The notes under the pieces: model-generated
The model's input: only the letters and a program-made list of their open reading frames with translations
The model's database searches: none
What the model was told of the DNA's origin: nothing
Made by a program: the position numbers and the translations under genes
From: a virus
Virus record (IMG/VR): IMGVR_UViG_3300025154_000068
Coordinates: 19,035-83,034 of that record
Strand: one strand, 5' to 3'
Length of the DNA: 64,000 nt
Shown here: positions 15,350-23,931 of the stretch, piece after piece
Layout of the letters: every line of letters begins with the position of its first letter
Numbering within the stretch: the first letter of the stretch is position 1

Positions 15350-16858
15350 CTAGATGGCCTTGTTTCCTGACGTGTCGATGGCGTCGACTTCAAGGGCGAG
15401 GGCCTGGATCCAGCCGCCGTTGCGCTGAACGGTGAAGCGGTATCCAGTGGCGGTTTCGACGCGGGACGACGAGGTGTACGGGCCGACGAAGCCTGTGCCG
15501 TCCCAGATCGTTTCGACCGCGTCCCCTTGGGGGGCGCGCACTTCGATGTGCCTGAGCGCGGTCGGCCCGCCGTCGTCGTCGACGTCGAAGACAACGGTGT
15601 CCGTAGGGCGAAGCGGAGTGCCCTCTGGCGGGGAAACCACGGTCACGGTTGGAGGGGTGGTGTCACCCGCTGCCGACGTCAGTTGCTCTGGCCCGAACAC
15701 GTACGCGGCTCCGGTGTCGGACGCGCTGTACCGAGGGGCTGCTACGATGAGTGTGGTGCCATCGTACGCTAGGGCTTGGCCGAAATACTCGTTGCCAGCG
15801 ATGGCAGCTGGCAACGCAAACCAATGCTTGTAGCCAGTGGCCCAATCCGGGTCCGGCAGAAAGGCGATGACCATCCCGGCGTTCGCTGCACCAATGTCAA
15901 CGGCTCCAGCGCCAACCACAACAGTATCGCCGACCACTGCGAGTGACCCGTGATACTGCCCAAACTCGTCCGATGTGCTTTGGAACCTAGCCACGTAGCA
16001 CTCGTGCCTAAATGTCCAGGTGCCTCCTACAAGTTCGTACACGTGCACAGTGCCCGCAAAATACGTAGGAGTATTGTCTCCGTAGGAAGCAACTGCGAGT
16101 AGATCTCCATCGATCGCGACTGCGGAACCGAAGTAGCCGCTATTCTGAGCACCAGCGATCTTGACGGTTTGCGACCAAGCGGCCCCGTCGTAATCAAACA
16201 CGTAGGCCGATCCGCTATCGGTGGCGCCAGAGTCGTCCGTGATTGACCCGACTACGATCGTGGTACCGCTGATTGCGACGGCGCGTCCGTAGATGTCGTT
16301 GCCAGACTGACCAACGCCAGCGAGATTCTTGCTCGCTCCCCACGTCGATCCGGTGCGGTGGAAGGCATACGCCCATCCCGAGTTGCCAGACATGCCGCCC
16401 TCGCCACCTGCGGCGATGATGTCGCCGTCGATAGCGACAGCCCAACCGAGGCCCCCAGTATCATGCGGGGTTGCAGAGACTAGCTTTTGCTCAAACCCCC
16501 ATGTGCCCGCGACCTTGCGATAGACGTGCACCGCGCCTTCATAAATGACCGTCGTTGTCTCTTGTGGCGCGCCTACCACAATAGTGTCTCCGCTGATTGC
16601 TACGGAGTAACCGTATCGGCTAAAGGCGATATTGTTGGTCAGCTTGGCGACCTGCGTCCACGTGCCAGCGACGTTCTCGAACACGTACGCGGCACCACTC
16701 TGCGCACCGGCGCCGCTGTTTTGCCACGGCGTCCCGATGACCATGACATCGCCATCGACAGCGCACGACCAACCAAATGCGTCGCTGGCAACGACGTCGG
16801 CGGGCAGCAATAGCTGCGAGTCGTGCGTCGTCTGTCCGTATTCGTAAAGGTCAGTCAT
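15350..16858 (-). CDS. FG-GAP seven-bladed beta-propeller tail protein (502 aa)
   Basis: Seven tandem units of about 55-60 residues follow the pattern FG-x-(A/S)VAI-x-GD-x-(I/V)VVG ... G-(A/S)-AYVF ... TW. Examples are YGYSVAISGDTIVVGAP and YGRAVAISGTTIVVGS. Seven repeats equal one closed propeller. A C-terminal Ig-like domain of about 110 residues follows (PPTVTVVSPPEGTPLRP ... EVDAIDTSGNKAI). The gene is wedged between gp45-like and gp46-like baseplate genes with coupled starts, so it is probably a baseplate-mounted receptor binder. The middle looks less GC-rich than its neighbours, a possible sign of recent gain. Confidence 0.8.
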   Translation of the reverse strand: MTDLYEYGQTTHDSQLLLPADVVASDAFGWSCAVDGDVMVIGTPWQNSGAGAQSGAAYVFENVAGTWTQVAKLTNNIAFSRYGYSVAISGDTIVVGAPQETTTVIYEGAVHVYRKVAGTWGFEQKLVSATPHDTGGLGWAVAIDGDIIAAGGEGGMSGNSGWAYAFHRTGSTWGASKNLAGVGQSGNDIYGRAVAISGTTIVVGSITDDSGATDSGSAYVFDYDGAAWSQTVKIAGAQNSGYFGSAVAIDGDLLAVASYGDNTPTYFAGTVHVYELVGGTWTFRHECYVARFQSTSDEFGQYHGSLAVVGDTVVVGAGAVDIGAANAGMVIAFLPDPDWATGYKHWFALPAAIAGNEYFGQALAYDGTTLIVAAPRYSASDTGAAYVFGPEQLTSAAGDTTPPTVTVVSPPEGTPLRPTDTVVFDVDDDGGPTALRHIEVRAPQGDAVETIWDGTGFVGPYTSSSRVETATGYRFTVQRNGGWIQALALEVDAIDTSGNKAI

Positions 16859-17139
16859 CGGATCGGGATCGTCTGCTCGATGGGCGCGGGTGGAGCCGTT
16901 GGGGATCCGACGGCCGTGGACGTCTGGAGAGCGCCGGTTGTCAGCGAGATGACGGCCTCGGCGTTGGCCTGGATCTCATCGACGACGGCGGTCGCGATTG
17001 CGTAGCAATCGGCCTTGAGCGGGACGTGGCCGTTGGGGTCCGTCGCGATTCCAATGACCTCGGCCATCGCGACGCGAGCGTCGTAGATGCGTTTCGACAG
17101 CCCCTCGGTGCACAGCACGTTCCCGGCCTGGAGTGTCAT
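16855..17139 (-). CDS. Small baseplate-region protein (94 aa)
   Basis: The product starts MTLQAGNVLCTEGLSKRIYD, continues as an alanine-rich helix (AIATAVVDEIQANAEAVISL) and ends in a proline-rich tail. It is coupled by ATGA overlaps to the gp45-like gene before and the propeller gene after. It is likely a virion part; no family is recognised. Confidence 0.6.
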   Translation of the reverse strand: MTLQAGNVLCTEGLSKRIYDARVAMAEVIGIATDPNGHVPLKADCYAIATAVVDEIQANAEAVISLTTGALQTSTAVGSPTAPPAPIEQTIPIR

Positions 17140-17558
17140 TCTGCGAGCACCTTTGTAGAAGCGGAGGTGATGAGGTAGGGGCCTGCGGTGTCGCCGTGCC
17201 TAGCCACGCCCTTCAGCGCGTTCTTACCGAACTTGATCGTGGTCGAGGCGTCGAAGGTGACGGTGATGGGGGTGCCGCTCGCCCAGATCTCAGCGCGGGG
17301 CTCCGACGGGTCGCCGCCCTCGAACATTAGCAGCACACGGGCGCCTGGCGGGACTGTCATCTCGAGACCCGGGACGCCGACCAGGATCGGGACACCTTTG
17401 ATGCCAGGGATGCGCGGGTCGTCGGGGAGTAGCTCAAGCTTGTTGCCGGTCTGCGAGACGACGCGCGCTGGGTAGCGAGCGAGGTAGTCGAGGCGCGCGC
17501 CGACGAGCTGCTCGAGCACGGACTCGATGCTCGCCTTGAATCGGTCCCAGAGGCTCAT
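17136..17558 (-). CDS. Baseplate spike, gpV/Mu gp45-like (140 aa)
   Basis: After a short helix (LWDRFKASIESVLEQLVGAR) comes an OB-fold-like stretch with YPARVVSQTGNKLELLPDD and VPPGARVLLMFEGGDPSEPR. It ends with a beta-strand segment (ITVTFDASTTIKFGKNALKG) like the spike beta-prism. This layout fits the gpV/gp45 central spike that punctures the outer membrane. It lies upstream of the gp46/gp47 homologues as expected. Confidence 0.7.
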   Translation of the reverse strand: MSLWDRFKASIESVLEQLVGARLDYLARYPARVVSQTGNKLELLPDDPRIPGIKGVPILVGVPGLEMTVPPGARVLLMFEGGDPSEPRAEIWASGTPITVTFDASTTIKFGKNALKGVARHGDTAGPYLITSASTKVLAE

Positions 17559-18193
17559 CCGAACCAGACCTTCGCGCGGGACGCGTGGGGGAACGCGGCA
17601 ACTCGTTCGACGTGGCGCCCCTGCAGCGTTGTACCTGGCAGGATGAGGCCGTCGGTGGCAACGAAGACGGCGTCTTGCTCGGGGAACTGTTCCATCACTT
17701 CGTAGGTGACCGTGGACGCAGGCCAGGTCTCATCTCCGAACCAGAACGTCCCATCGGGGAGGAAGCGCCACGCGAATCCGGCCGTGCGCGCCAGCATTCC
17801 GAGGCACTGTGCGGCTGGTCGCTGGGTCCGAATCCAGTGGGTGAGCACGAGGTCGAGCCCGCCCGTCGCGGTATCCGAAAGCTCCTCGCCGGCTTCTTCG
17901 ATGACGTCGCGGATGGGGAGGCGAATCGGGGCGCCCTGGTACGACTTCGCGGGGAGCTCCTCGCCGAGCCGGCCGGCGCCGCCCGCCATGCGCAGGGGGA
18001 TGCGACCGTGCTTCGACTCGCCGCCGTCAGCCACCGTGCCGACGAGCGGCTCTGCCCATCCGGCGTAGGAGAGCGTGGCAGTGCCGACGAGCGACACGTC
18101 GCCGTCGAGCACGATGTCAGCCCACAGCACACCGATCCTCGGCATGTGCAGCGATGTCTCGAGCACGGTAATGCCGTTGAGGGTGCCTGCCAT
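17555..18193 (-). CDS. Baseplate hub, gpD/Mu gp44-like (212 aa)
   Basis: The product starts MAGTLNGITVLETSLHMPRI and contains LAYAGWAEPLVGTV-like strands, CLGMLARTAGFAWRFLPDGT and FWFGDETWPAS. The segment 'LA...G..WRF..DGT...G...W' is typical of phage late control gene D/gp44 hub proteins. It sits immediately upstream of the spike gene with an ATGA overlap. It is shorter than P2 gpD, so the match is partial. Confidence 0.6.
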   Translation of the reverse strand: MAGTLNGITVLETSLHMPRIGVLWADIVLDGDVSLVGTATLSYAGWAEPLVGTVADGGESKHGRIPLRMAGGAGRLGEELPAKSYQGAPIRLPIRDVIEEAGEELSDTATGGLDLVLTHWIRTQRPAAQCLGMLARTAGFAWRFLPDGTFWFGDETWPASTVTYEVMEQFPEQDAVFVATDGLILPGTTLQGRHVERVAAFPHASRAKVWFG

Positions 18194-18196
18194 CTG

Positions 18197-19018
18197 TCAC
18201 TCGTAGGTGCGCTCGTCCTCTTCCCAGTACCCGTCCGTGTCCCAGTTATCGCCAGTGTCTGGCGGGATGGGCGGCGGCGGCCCAGGAGGCTCGAGTCCGT
18301 TCGCTCTCGCGATGTCCTCCCAGGCGACGTCTGCGCCCGCGGCGACGAGAGCCAGCCACGCAGCCTCTGCGTCTGTCCGGGCCTTGCTGGGGGCGGTATC
18401 TTCAGCGCTCTTCGCGCCTGTGGGCGTGCCGGTGCCGACATCTTTGACTTCAGCGGCCCATTCGACCGCTTCGATCTTCACGCTCTTCGTACCCACGATG
18501 CGACCGTCCTCAAGTCCACCGATCCGCTTGACCATGATCGCGCGGATGTTCGAGTCCTCGGTGACTGGATGGATGATCTCCATCGGGTCGGACTCGGCGT
18601 CGTCGTTCGGATCGCGAAGGTCCGCGCGGACCCTGCGCCACTCGCTCAGGTGAGGAGGCGTCCACAGAAGCAGCGTGATTTCGACTTCTGCCGAATCCCA
18701 TCCCTTGACCGTGAGCTTCGCCTTCGCCTTGCCGTCGGGGCTCTTGTCGTCGATCTTCCGCTCTGCCGGCTTCGAAATCGACACGTGCACCAGGCCGGGG
18801 AGTTGGTGCGCACCAAGCGTGCAGCGGTCCCACGGAGCTCGCTCGCCTGTGTCGAGGATGCCAAGCGTACTCGAGACCCAGAACGGGACACTGTCGACAA
18901 CGATCGCCGGTGTCGTCGGCTCGCCGTCTCCTGCCGTGCCGCCTGGCACGTCTTCGGGCGGACGTCCGTTGTCTCCCGGGGGTGTCCAGGGTCCGAAGGT
19001 GTCGTTGTCGTAGGGCAT
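18197..19018 (-). CDS. Baseplate-region protein with LysM-like end (273 aa)
   Basis: A proline/glycine-rich N-terminus is followed by a compact beta domain (LVHVSISKPAERKIDDKS, GWDSAEVEITLLLW). A helical segment ends in VAWEDIARANGLEPPGPPPP, which resembles a LysM half-motif of tail proteins. The C-terminus is acidic. Position between tape measure/antirepressor and hub genes suggests a tail-tube-to-hub connector such as the Mu gp43 position. No firm family match. Confidence 0.55.
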   Translation of the reverse strand: MPYDNDTFGPWTPPGDNGRPPEDVPGGTAGDGEPTTPAIVVDSVPFWVSSTLGILDTGERAPWDRCTLGAHQLPGLVHVSISKPAERKIDDKSPDGKAKAKLTVKGWDSAEVEITLLLWTPPHLSEWRRVRADLRDPNDDAESDPMEIIHPVTEDSNIRAIMVKRIGGLEDGRIVGTKSVKIEAVEWAAEVKDVGTGTPTGAKSAEDTAPSKARTDAEAAWLALVAAGADVAWEDIARANGLEPPGPPPPIPPDTGDNWDTDGYWEEDERTYE

Positions 19019-19027
19019 GGGACTAGC

Positions 19028-19741
19028 TCAATTGAGCTTGAGCAATTCTTGAGTGTGAGTCTTTGCCGCATGACGAGCGAGCGAGCGACGCAAAGACGCG
19101 TCCTCCGCTTCCATCTCATCGAGTGCAAGAAAAACGTCTCCCAACCGATGGCGAGGAAACGACTCCCACCTATGTCCGTTGCCCACCTGAAACTGGACGC
19201 GGCCTCGCAATTCGTTGTCGACCCGGCGGAACGCCACAAGCCTGGACAGACGCTCGTCGGAGTTGCGGACAGCAGCAATGGTATTGACCCGATGTCGGAT
19301 CTTGACCGCCTCGCACTTTCGAAGCTGCGGGCTGTCCAGCTCGACGATTCGCTCCAAGAGCCCGGCGACTTGGGCGCGTAGAAGGTTCTCCGTGCGGTGC
19401 TTCACAACGAGGTAGACGTCGATGACCTCGTTCGTGATCTTGTACGCCGTCTTGGTTCGCGACTTGGCGATGACCTGGAGGGCTTCCCGCTCGGTCAGGT
19501 AGTAGGCCGGCACGACCCGTTCCTGTGGCCCTTTCCCTCGGAGATTCCCCGAGGCGACAGTTCTGTCGGCTCGTAAAACACCGGGCAATTCACCATCCGC
19601 CACGAGCCCCTCGATAACGCGTTGAACCTTCAACGGGTCCGCGTACCCGAGCCGCTCACCAAGTTCCACGTCCAGGATACGCCGCACTTCGGACGCGTCC
19701 ACCTTCACCAGATTCCAGCCGTTGACCGTGATCGATTGCAT
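19028..19741 (-). CDS. Phage antirepressor-like (Bro/Rha-type) protein (237 aa)
   Basis: The start MQSITVNGWNLVKVDASEVR gives an N-terminal domain with DPLKVQRVIEGLVADGELPG. PAYYLTEREALQVIAKSRTK and AYKITNEVIDVYLVVKHR follow. The 'YYLTExEALxLI...S.T..A..I..EVI.VY' pattern is that of phage antirepressor/KilA-N/Bro-type regulators. It probably binds DNA or a repressor. Its position inside the tail module, next to divergent plus-strand membrane genes, is unusual and looks like an inserted regulatory moron. Confidence 0.6.
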   Translation of the reverse strand: MQSITVNGWNLVKVDASEVRRILDVELGERLGYADPLKVQRVIEGLVADGELPGVLRADRTVASGNLRGKGPQERVVPAYYLTEREALQVIAKSRTKTAYKITNEVIDVYLVVKHRTENLLRAQVAGLLERIVELDSPQLRKCEAVKIRHRVNTIAAVRNSDERLSRLVAFRRVDNELRGRVQFQVGNGHRWESFPRHRLGDVFLALDEMEAEDASLRRSLARHAAKTHTQELLKLN

Positions 19742-19877
19742 GGTTCCTCTTTCCGCATGCACAAAACGCCAGCGCGCCACCCAACCCGGAAAGAGGAACG
19801 GGTCAGACAGCGCGCTCGCGCATCGTGCAGATCAGCTTGGCGTTGCGCGGAGGTCCGTTGTCTGCGAAAATCCGGAC

Positions 19878-20384
19878 ATGTACCAAGGTCCGCAAGGAAA
19901 CTGGCAGCCTCCGCAAGCCCCACAGAAGAGATTCAGCGAGACTACTTGGATCATCCTAGCGGTTGCGGCTGTCGCCGTTCTCGGCGTGCTCGCAGGTGGT
20001 GGCTTGGTGTGCGCTGGTTTCGTCGCCAGGGCTGTGAGCCCACCGGCGGCCGCGGCAAAGGCGAAGCCCGCAGCCCCAGCTGCAGCCGAGACAAAGCCAG
20101 AGCCGCGCGCAACATGCACGGTTGGCTCAGACTGTTATCTGCGCTCCGTTGCTGGGGATAGCGGTGTGCCCGTGTTCGCCACGGAAGAAGCTTTCGATCG
20201 GGCCGCGGAGGCCGCGTCAAAAGATGATCCTCTCGGGTTCGCCATGAACACTGCATTCTTTGCGCCTGACAGAACCAAGTGTCGAGTGCTGGAATATGGA
20301 TGGGACAAGCGCAAGGTCCGCATCTACTCGGGTCAGTTCATGGGGCGTACCGGCTGGGTTCTAGCCGAGAGCCTCAAGCCGTAG
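19878..20384 (+). CDS. Membrane-anchored periplasmic protein (168 aa)
   Basis: The ATG at 19878 gives MYQGPQGNWQPPQAPQKRF. A single hydrophobic helix follows (WIILAVAAVAVLGVLAGGGL), then a Pro/Ala linker and a C-terminal beta domain with SDCYLRSVAGDSGVPVF and VRIYSGQFMGRTGWVLAESL. The end is SH3b-like. It is divergent from the antirepressor-like gene and its end overlaps the convergent gene at 20374. It is likely expressed from its own promoter, perhaps in the lysogen. Confidence 0.6.
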   Translation: MYQGPQGNWQPPQAPQKRFSETTWIILAVAAVAVLGVLAGGGLVCAGFVARAVSPPAAAAKAKPAAPAAAETKPEPRATCTVGSDCYLRSVAGDSGVPVFATEEAFDRAAEAASKDDPLGFAMNTAFFAPDRTKCRVLEYGWDKRKVRIYSGQFMGRTGWVLAESLKP

Positions 20385-20757
20385 CCTCCCACGCATCGAG
20401 CGCGGCGAACTTCGACGCAGCCATGTTGCTCGCGAGTGCCACGAGTTCCTCGAGGATGGGATCGCGACCCATCTTGGCGCGGACGTTGTCACCAACGGCC
20501 AGTTTGAGGTACCCGATCGCAAGTTCGATCGACGCCCGCATGCTCGTGGAACCCTGGACGTGAACCGGGTACATCGGCGTTGGCAACGGCGCACCGGACA
20601 CCGGGTCGCTCGCCTTCACAAAGCCCGTGTCGGCGGATGTCACGAGCCGGGCCGTGCCTCCGAGGAAGTCCGCCCCGTCAATGACTACGTCGTAGACGCC
20701 GACCGCCGGCTCCGTCATCGTGAAGCGCGGTCCATTGCTTGTCTGTGAGATTGCCAT
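20374..20757 (-). CDS. Tail-region hypothetical protein (127 aa)
   Basis: The product begins MAISQTSNGPRFTMTEPAVG and has beta-rich segments (VYDVVIDGADFLGGTARLVT) plus a helix-rich end (RDPILEELVALASNMAAS). It lies between tape measure and antirepressor-like genes, reading with the late operon and flanked by two plus-strand lipoprotein/membrane genes. A virion role is possible. No family is recognised. Confidence 0.55.
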   Translation of the reverse strand: MAISQTSNGPRFTMTEPAVGVYDVVIDGADFLGGTARLVTSADTGFVKASDPVSGAPLPTPMYPVHVQGSTSMRASIELAIGYLKLAVGDNVRAKMGRDPILEELVALASNMAASKFAALDAWEATA

Positions 20758-20828
20758 GCTTTATGCCTCAGACCATCCTGGATCCAACTTGGCTTGCGCA
20801 TCCTTCCAGATTCTGCGAACGTCTGGAC

Positions 20829-21365
20829 ATGCGACGGTTGTTGGTCCTGTTGATCTCCGTGGCGTTCGCGGCGGGATGCTGCAAGACGAAGGGTTCGTTA
20901 GGCTCGTCCAAGGCCGTCGCATCCTCCGTCGGGCCAGCGAAAGCGAAGGTATGGGCGCACAACATCGCTCGCGTCGCGAGGACCCCGCTCGCGATCGACC
21001 CGAGCACCATCGACAAAAACGGCGAACGCTCGGTCATCTACTCCTACGACATCAGCAAGATGGGAATGCGCGATGGGATGCCAAGTCTTGCGATCCTGAG
21101 GTCTGACAAGGATGCATGGTCATTCAGAATCGGTTCATCGAAGTACGTGGAGTTGTCTGACTTCGGAGAGACCGAGTTCGTCACGATGGGCTTGGGTAGC
21201 AATAGATGGTTCAAGATCAGGAGCGGCCCGCTTGCGGGTCATTATGTTGAGAAGATATCCCTCTTTGGAGACGATGAACGCGCCACCTGGTTGGTTGTAA
21301 ACAGCGCTTTCGCCTGCACCTCTCTCAATCCACAGGAGCGAAGACTCGAGTGTTGCGGCTACTGA
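20829..21365 (+). CDS. Lipoprotein (178 aa)
   Basis: The ATG at 20829 opens MRRLLVLLISVAFAAGCCK, a lipoprotein signal with the lipobox AAGC. The mature domain is beta-rich and SH3b-like (WFKIRSGPLAGHYVEKISLF), similar in layout to the neighbour at 19878. The end overlaps the convergent tape measure gene by 7 bases. It is a plus-strand insert in the late operon, probably transcribed separately. No family is known. Confidence 0.65.
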   Translation: MRRLLVLLISVAFAAGCCKTKGSLGSSKAVASSVGPAKAKVWAHNIARVARTPLAIDPSTIDKNGERSVIYSYDISKMGMRDGMPSLAILRSDKDAWSFRIGSSKYVELSDFGETEFVTMGLGSNRWFKIRSGPLAGHYVEKISLFGDDERATWLVVNSAFACTSLNPQERRLECCGY

Positions 21366-23449
21366 CCAAACTCGAGCGCAATTTCCTCGAACGCCTCGAG
21401 GATGCCGCTCTTGATCTCCGCACGGTCGCCGGTGCCGTTGATGACGATGGCGTTGCTGCCGAGGTGGAACACCACCGACTTGCCACCGCTCGCCCCGTCA
21501 CCCGAGGACCTGGACCTGGACGACATGCCGGCCGCCGGGAGTTGCCTGGGAGTGGGCGGCGTGACCATGTCGTAGACGGATGCCTTCACCCGAGGAGCGC
21601 TCGCATCCATTCCGCCGGCAAGGCCCTCACCAGCGAACATTCCAAGCTCGTGGAACTTCCTCGATGGTGAGTGCGAATCATGAGCCACTCTTGTCGCGTT
21701 GAGCACAGCGTTCGCCATCTCGGTGGCCGCAGATACAGCCATTCCAATGCCAGCTCGAATGCCGTCGGCTAGCCCTAAGGGGACACTGATACCGGCTGCA
21801 AACATCTGCCCGGCCAAGCCCATGACTACGCCAAGAACCTGGCTTGGCATACCTGTCACGGTGTCGACCAATTCGGAGGCAAACACCGTGATGCGTCCTG
21901 GCAGGTAGGCAATCTGGGCAACCACCGAAACGAACGCGGCGGAGATGGTGGCACCGGCGCCCACAACGAACCCCAGCGCTTCTCCCAAGATCCTGAACGC
22001 CTCGGCGGTCTTTTCAATGTCGCTCGCCTTCTTTCCGTCGATGGAGTCGAAGGCTTTCATGAGCGGCCCGAGGCCCGAGAGCAAGCCTTCCTTGAAGCCT
22101 TTGCCGAAGCTTTCGATGAGAGGAAGAACGGTTTCGACGATGGTCAGAACCCTGTCGAACGACGCGCTCGCTTCTTTCGCGTCGAACTTGCCAAGCATGT
22201 CCGACAGCGCCTTTCCGATGCTGTTGATGATCGCTACCACTCGCTGCCCCGAATCCGACTTTGGATCCAGCGCGTCTCCCAGCCACTTCCCTGCGTCCTT
22301 GAACGCGTTGAAGTAGGTTGCCAGTCCGCCCTTCACGTTCTTGCCAGCGGCCTCGAAAAGCTCCTGCGGACGAGAGGTGGCCGTGGACCAAATACCAGTC
22401 CACATGCTGGAGAACTTCTCCATCGCCATGCCCAAGGTGCCGCCGGAGTACGTGGTGCGAATGACCTCGATGATAGCCTTCTCGGCCATGGCCGAGTCGA
22501 TCTTGCCATCCGACATCGCCTTGCGGACGGCGTCCACGGACTTGCCGCCCATGTCCTTGCCGAGCTGCTCGTAGATCTTGCCTGCGATGCCCTGGAACGA
22601 CTCCATCTCCATGACCCCTCCGGTGAGCTTCCCCATGCCGCGGAGCTTGGCAAAGCCGCGAATCATCTCATCCATCTTGGAGGCGTCGAACCCCTTCATC
22701 GCCGCGACATCGCCCACGGCCTTCATAATCGTCTCGAGCTCGTTGGTCTTGAACCCGCCCACCAGTAGCTTCTGGTAGGCGCCGACGATTTGGTCCGTGC
22801 GAAAGGGCGTCTTCGCGGCAAAGTCCACCGCTTTGCCGTACAGCCGATCGGCCGCGTCGGCCGTGCCCAGCATCGTCTCGAAGGCGACCATGGCGTTCTC
22901 TCGGAATGAGAGAGACTGCATACCAAACTTCGTGAACGCAATCACTGCCTTGGCGCCAAAGTAGACGACCGCCGCTGCCGCTGCGGCGAGAGCAGCTGTG
23001 ACAGCCGCAATGGCGCCCACAAAGGCCATCGCTCCAGCACTGGCGACGCCGCCCAGTTTGGAACCAACTCCGCCGACCGAAGTGCCAAAGATGCCCAGCA
23101 CGCCGTTGGCCTTACCGACCGCGCTGTCGACGGACACCAGCGCGCGCGACAGAGACATTGCCGCGTTGACGGCACTGGGGCCGCCAATGCTTCCAATGCC
23201 CTGAATCATGCGCTGGAACATGCTCAGCTTGGCAACTGCACCACCAGGAACGGTCGGAACGAGGGCGTCCCCACCCTTGACGAACCTTCCGTTAGCATCC
23301 CGAGCTCGCCCCTGTGACGCCTCGAACTTCTTCGTTGCCTTATCGGCCTTCTGCAGAGACGCCGTGACCTTGTCTACGCCCTTGGCCGCGGACGCAGCGG
23401 GGCCGCTCATCCGGTCGCTGATAGCGAATGCCCAGCTGAGAGCGCCCAT
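21359..23449 (-). CDS. Tail tape measure protein (696 aa)
   Basis: This is a long, alanine-rich, mostly helical protein in the correct place after the frameshifted chaperone. The conserved tape measure domain is visible as SFRENAMVAFETMLGTADAA, FAAKTPFRTDQIVGAYQKLL and VGDVAAMKGFD. Hydrophobic segments (AAVTAALAAAAAAVVYFGAK and a GLAGQMFAAGISVPLG region) fit the membrane-inserting parts. It sets tail length and is ejected with DNA. The C-terminus overlaps the convergent lipoprotein gene by 7 bases. Confidence 0.9.
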   Translation of the reverse strand: MGALSWAFAISDRMSGPAASAAKGVDKVTASLQKADKATKKFEASQGRARDANGRFVKGGDALVPTVPGGAVAKLSMFQRMIQGIGSIGGPSAVNAAMSLSRALVSVDSAVGKANGVLGIFGTSVGGVGSKLGGVASAGAMAFVGAIAAVTAALAAAAAAVVYFGAKAVIAFTKFGMQSLSFRENAMVAFETMLGTADAADRLYGKAVDFAAKTPFRTDQIVGAYQKLLVGGFKTNELETIMKAVGDVAAMKGFDASKMDEMIRGFAKLRGMGKLTGGVMEMESFQGIAGKIYEQLGKDMGGKSVDAVRKAMSDGKIDSAMAEKAIIEVIRTTYSGGTLGMAMEKFSSMWTGIWSTATSRPQELFEAAGKNVKGGLATYFNAFKDAGKWLGDALDPKSDSGQRVVAIINSIGKALSDMLGKFDAKEASASFDRVLTIVETVLPLIESFGKGFKEGLLSGLGPLMKAFDSIDGKKASDIEKTAEAFRILGEALGFVVGAGATISAAFVSVVAQIAYLPGRITVFASELVDTVTGMPSQVLGVVMGLAGQMFAAGISVPLGLADGIRAGIGMAVSAATEMANAVLNATRVAHDSHSPSRKFHELGMFAGEGLAGGMDASAPRVKASVYDMVTPPTPRQLPAAGMSSRSRSSGDGASGGKSVVFHLGSNAIVINGTGDRAEIKSGILEAFEEIALEFGQ

Positions 23450-23451
23450 TG

Positions 23452-23924
23452 TCAGTCTTCGAGTAGGTTGATCCGAACGGCGTGAAAGAACTCAGCGACG
23501 AGCAGATATCCGACGTCAGCGTCCATCGTGTCCTCGTCGCGACGTGCGGCGCGCAGACATCGAGCGGCAACTCCCGGCTTCCACCGCGCCTCGTGGAACC
23601 GGTTCAGAGTTTTTTTGCCTTCACCTTCTCGTGGAGCTTGGCGAGCTCGGCGAGCTTGTTGCCGAGGGTGACGACGATGAACGGGTAGTCGACCACGACT
23701 TGATCGAAGTCCTCCGGCCACACGATGCACGTCGCGGCAAGGCCTTTGAAGGCGTCGAGCTTGTTGCCGTCCTTGTTCCCGCCGTCCTGCAGGAACCGCT
23801 CCACCTCCGGCTCGGTGGGCGCCTTGGCGACGTAGTCGTCGCCGTCCTCGTCGGTCAGAAGGTAGAGACGGCCGCCGAACTTCTTCTTCAGCTCAACGAT
23901 GGTTGTTTCTTCGATTTTCGGCAT
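23452..23924 (-). CDS. Tail assembly chaperone, -1 frameshift form (about 157 aa)
   Basis: A -1 slip on A AAA AAA (23616-23610) bypasses the TGA at 23606 and joins 105 residues of the short form to 52 more. The extension reads KTLNRFHEARWKPGVAARC and ends FFHAVRINLLED before the stop at 23452, 2 bases from the tape measure ATG. The second frame has no good start of its own. This gpG-gpGT type of programmed frameshift is conserved in most long-tailed phages. Confidence 0.8.
23604..23924 (-). CDS. Tail assembly chaperone, short form (106 aa)
   Basis: The product begins MPKIEETTIVELKKKFGGRL and ends KLHEKVKAKKL. It lies between the tube gene and the tape measure gene, where lambda gpG or Mu gp41 analogues lie. 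Its last codons GCA AAA AAA CTC TGA contain the heptamer A AAA AAA in frame at 23616-23610. It would hold the tape measure protein for tube assembly. The longer form is listed separately. Confidence 0.8.
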   Translation of the reverse strand: MPKIEETTIVELKKKFGGRLYLLTDEDGDDYVAKAPTEPEVERFLQDGGNKDGNKLDAFKGLAATCIVWPEDFDQVVVDYPFIVVTLGNKLAELAKLHEKVKAKKL

Positions 23925-23931
23925 GGTTTCC

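Noticed and set aside
17585-19381. 598-codon plus-strand ORF
   Set aside because: Shadow of the baseplate hub and the neighbouring genes; no start signal and no fold-like pattern.
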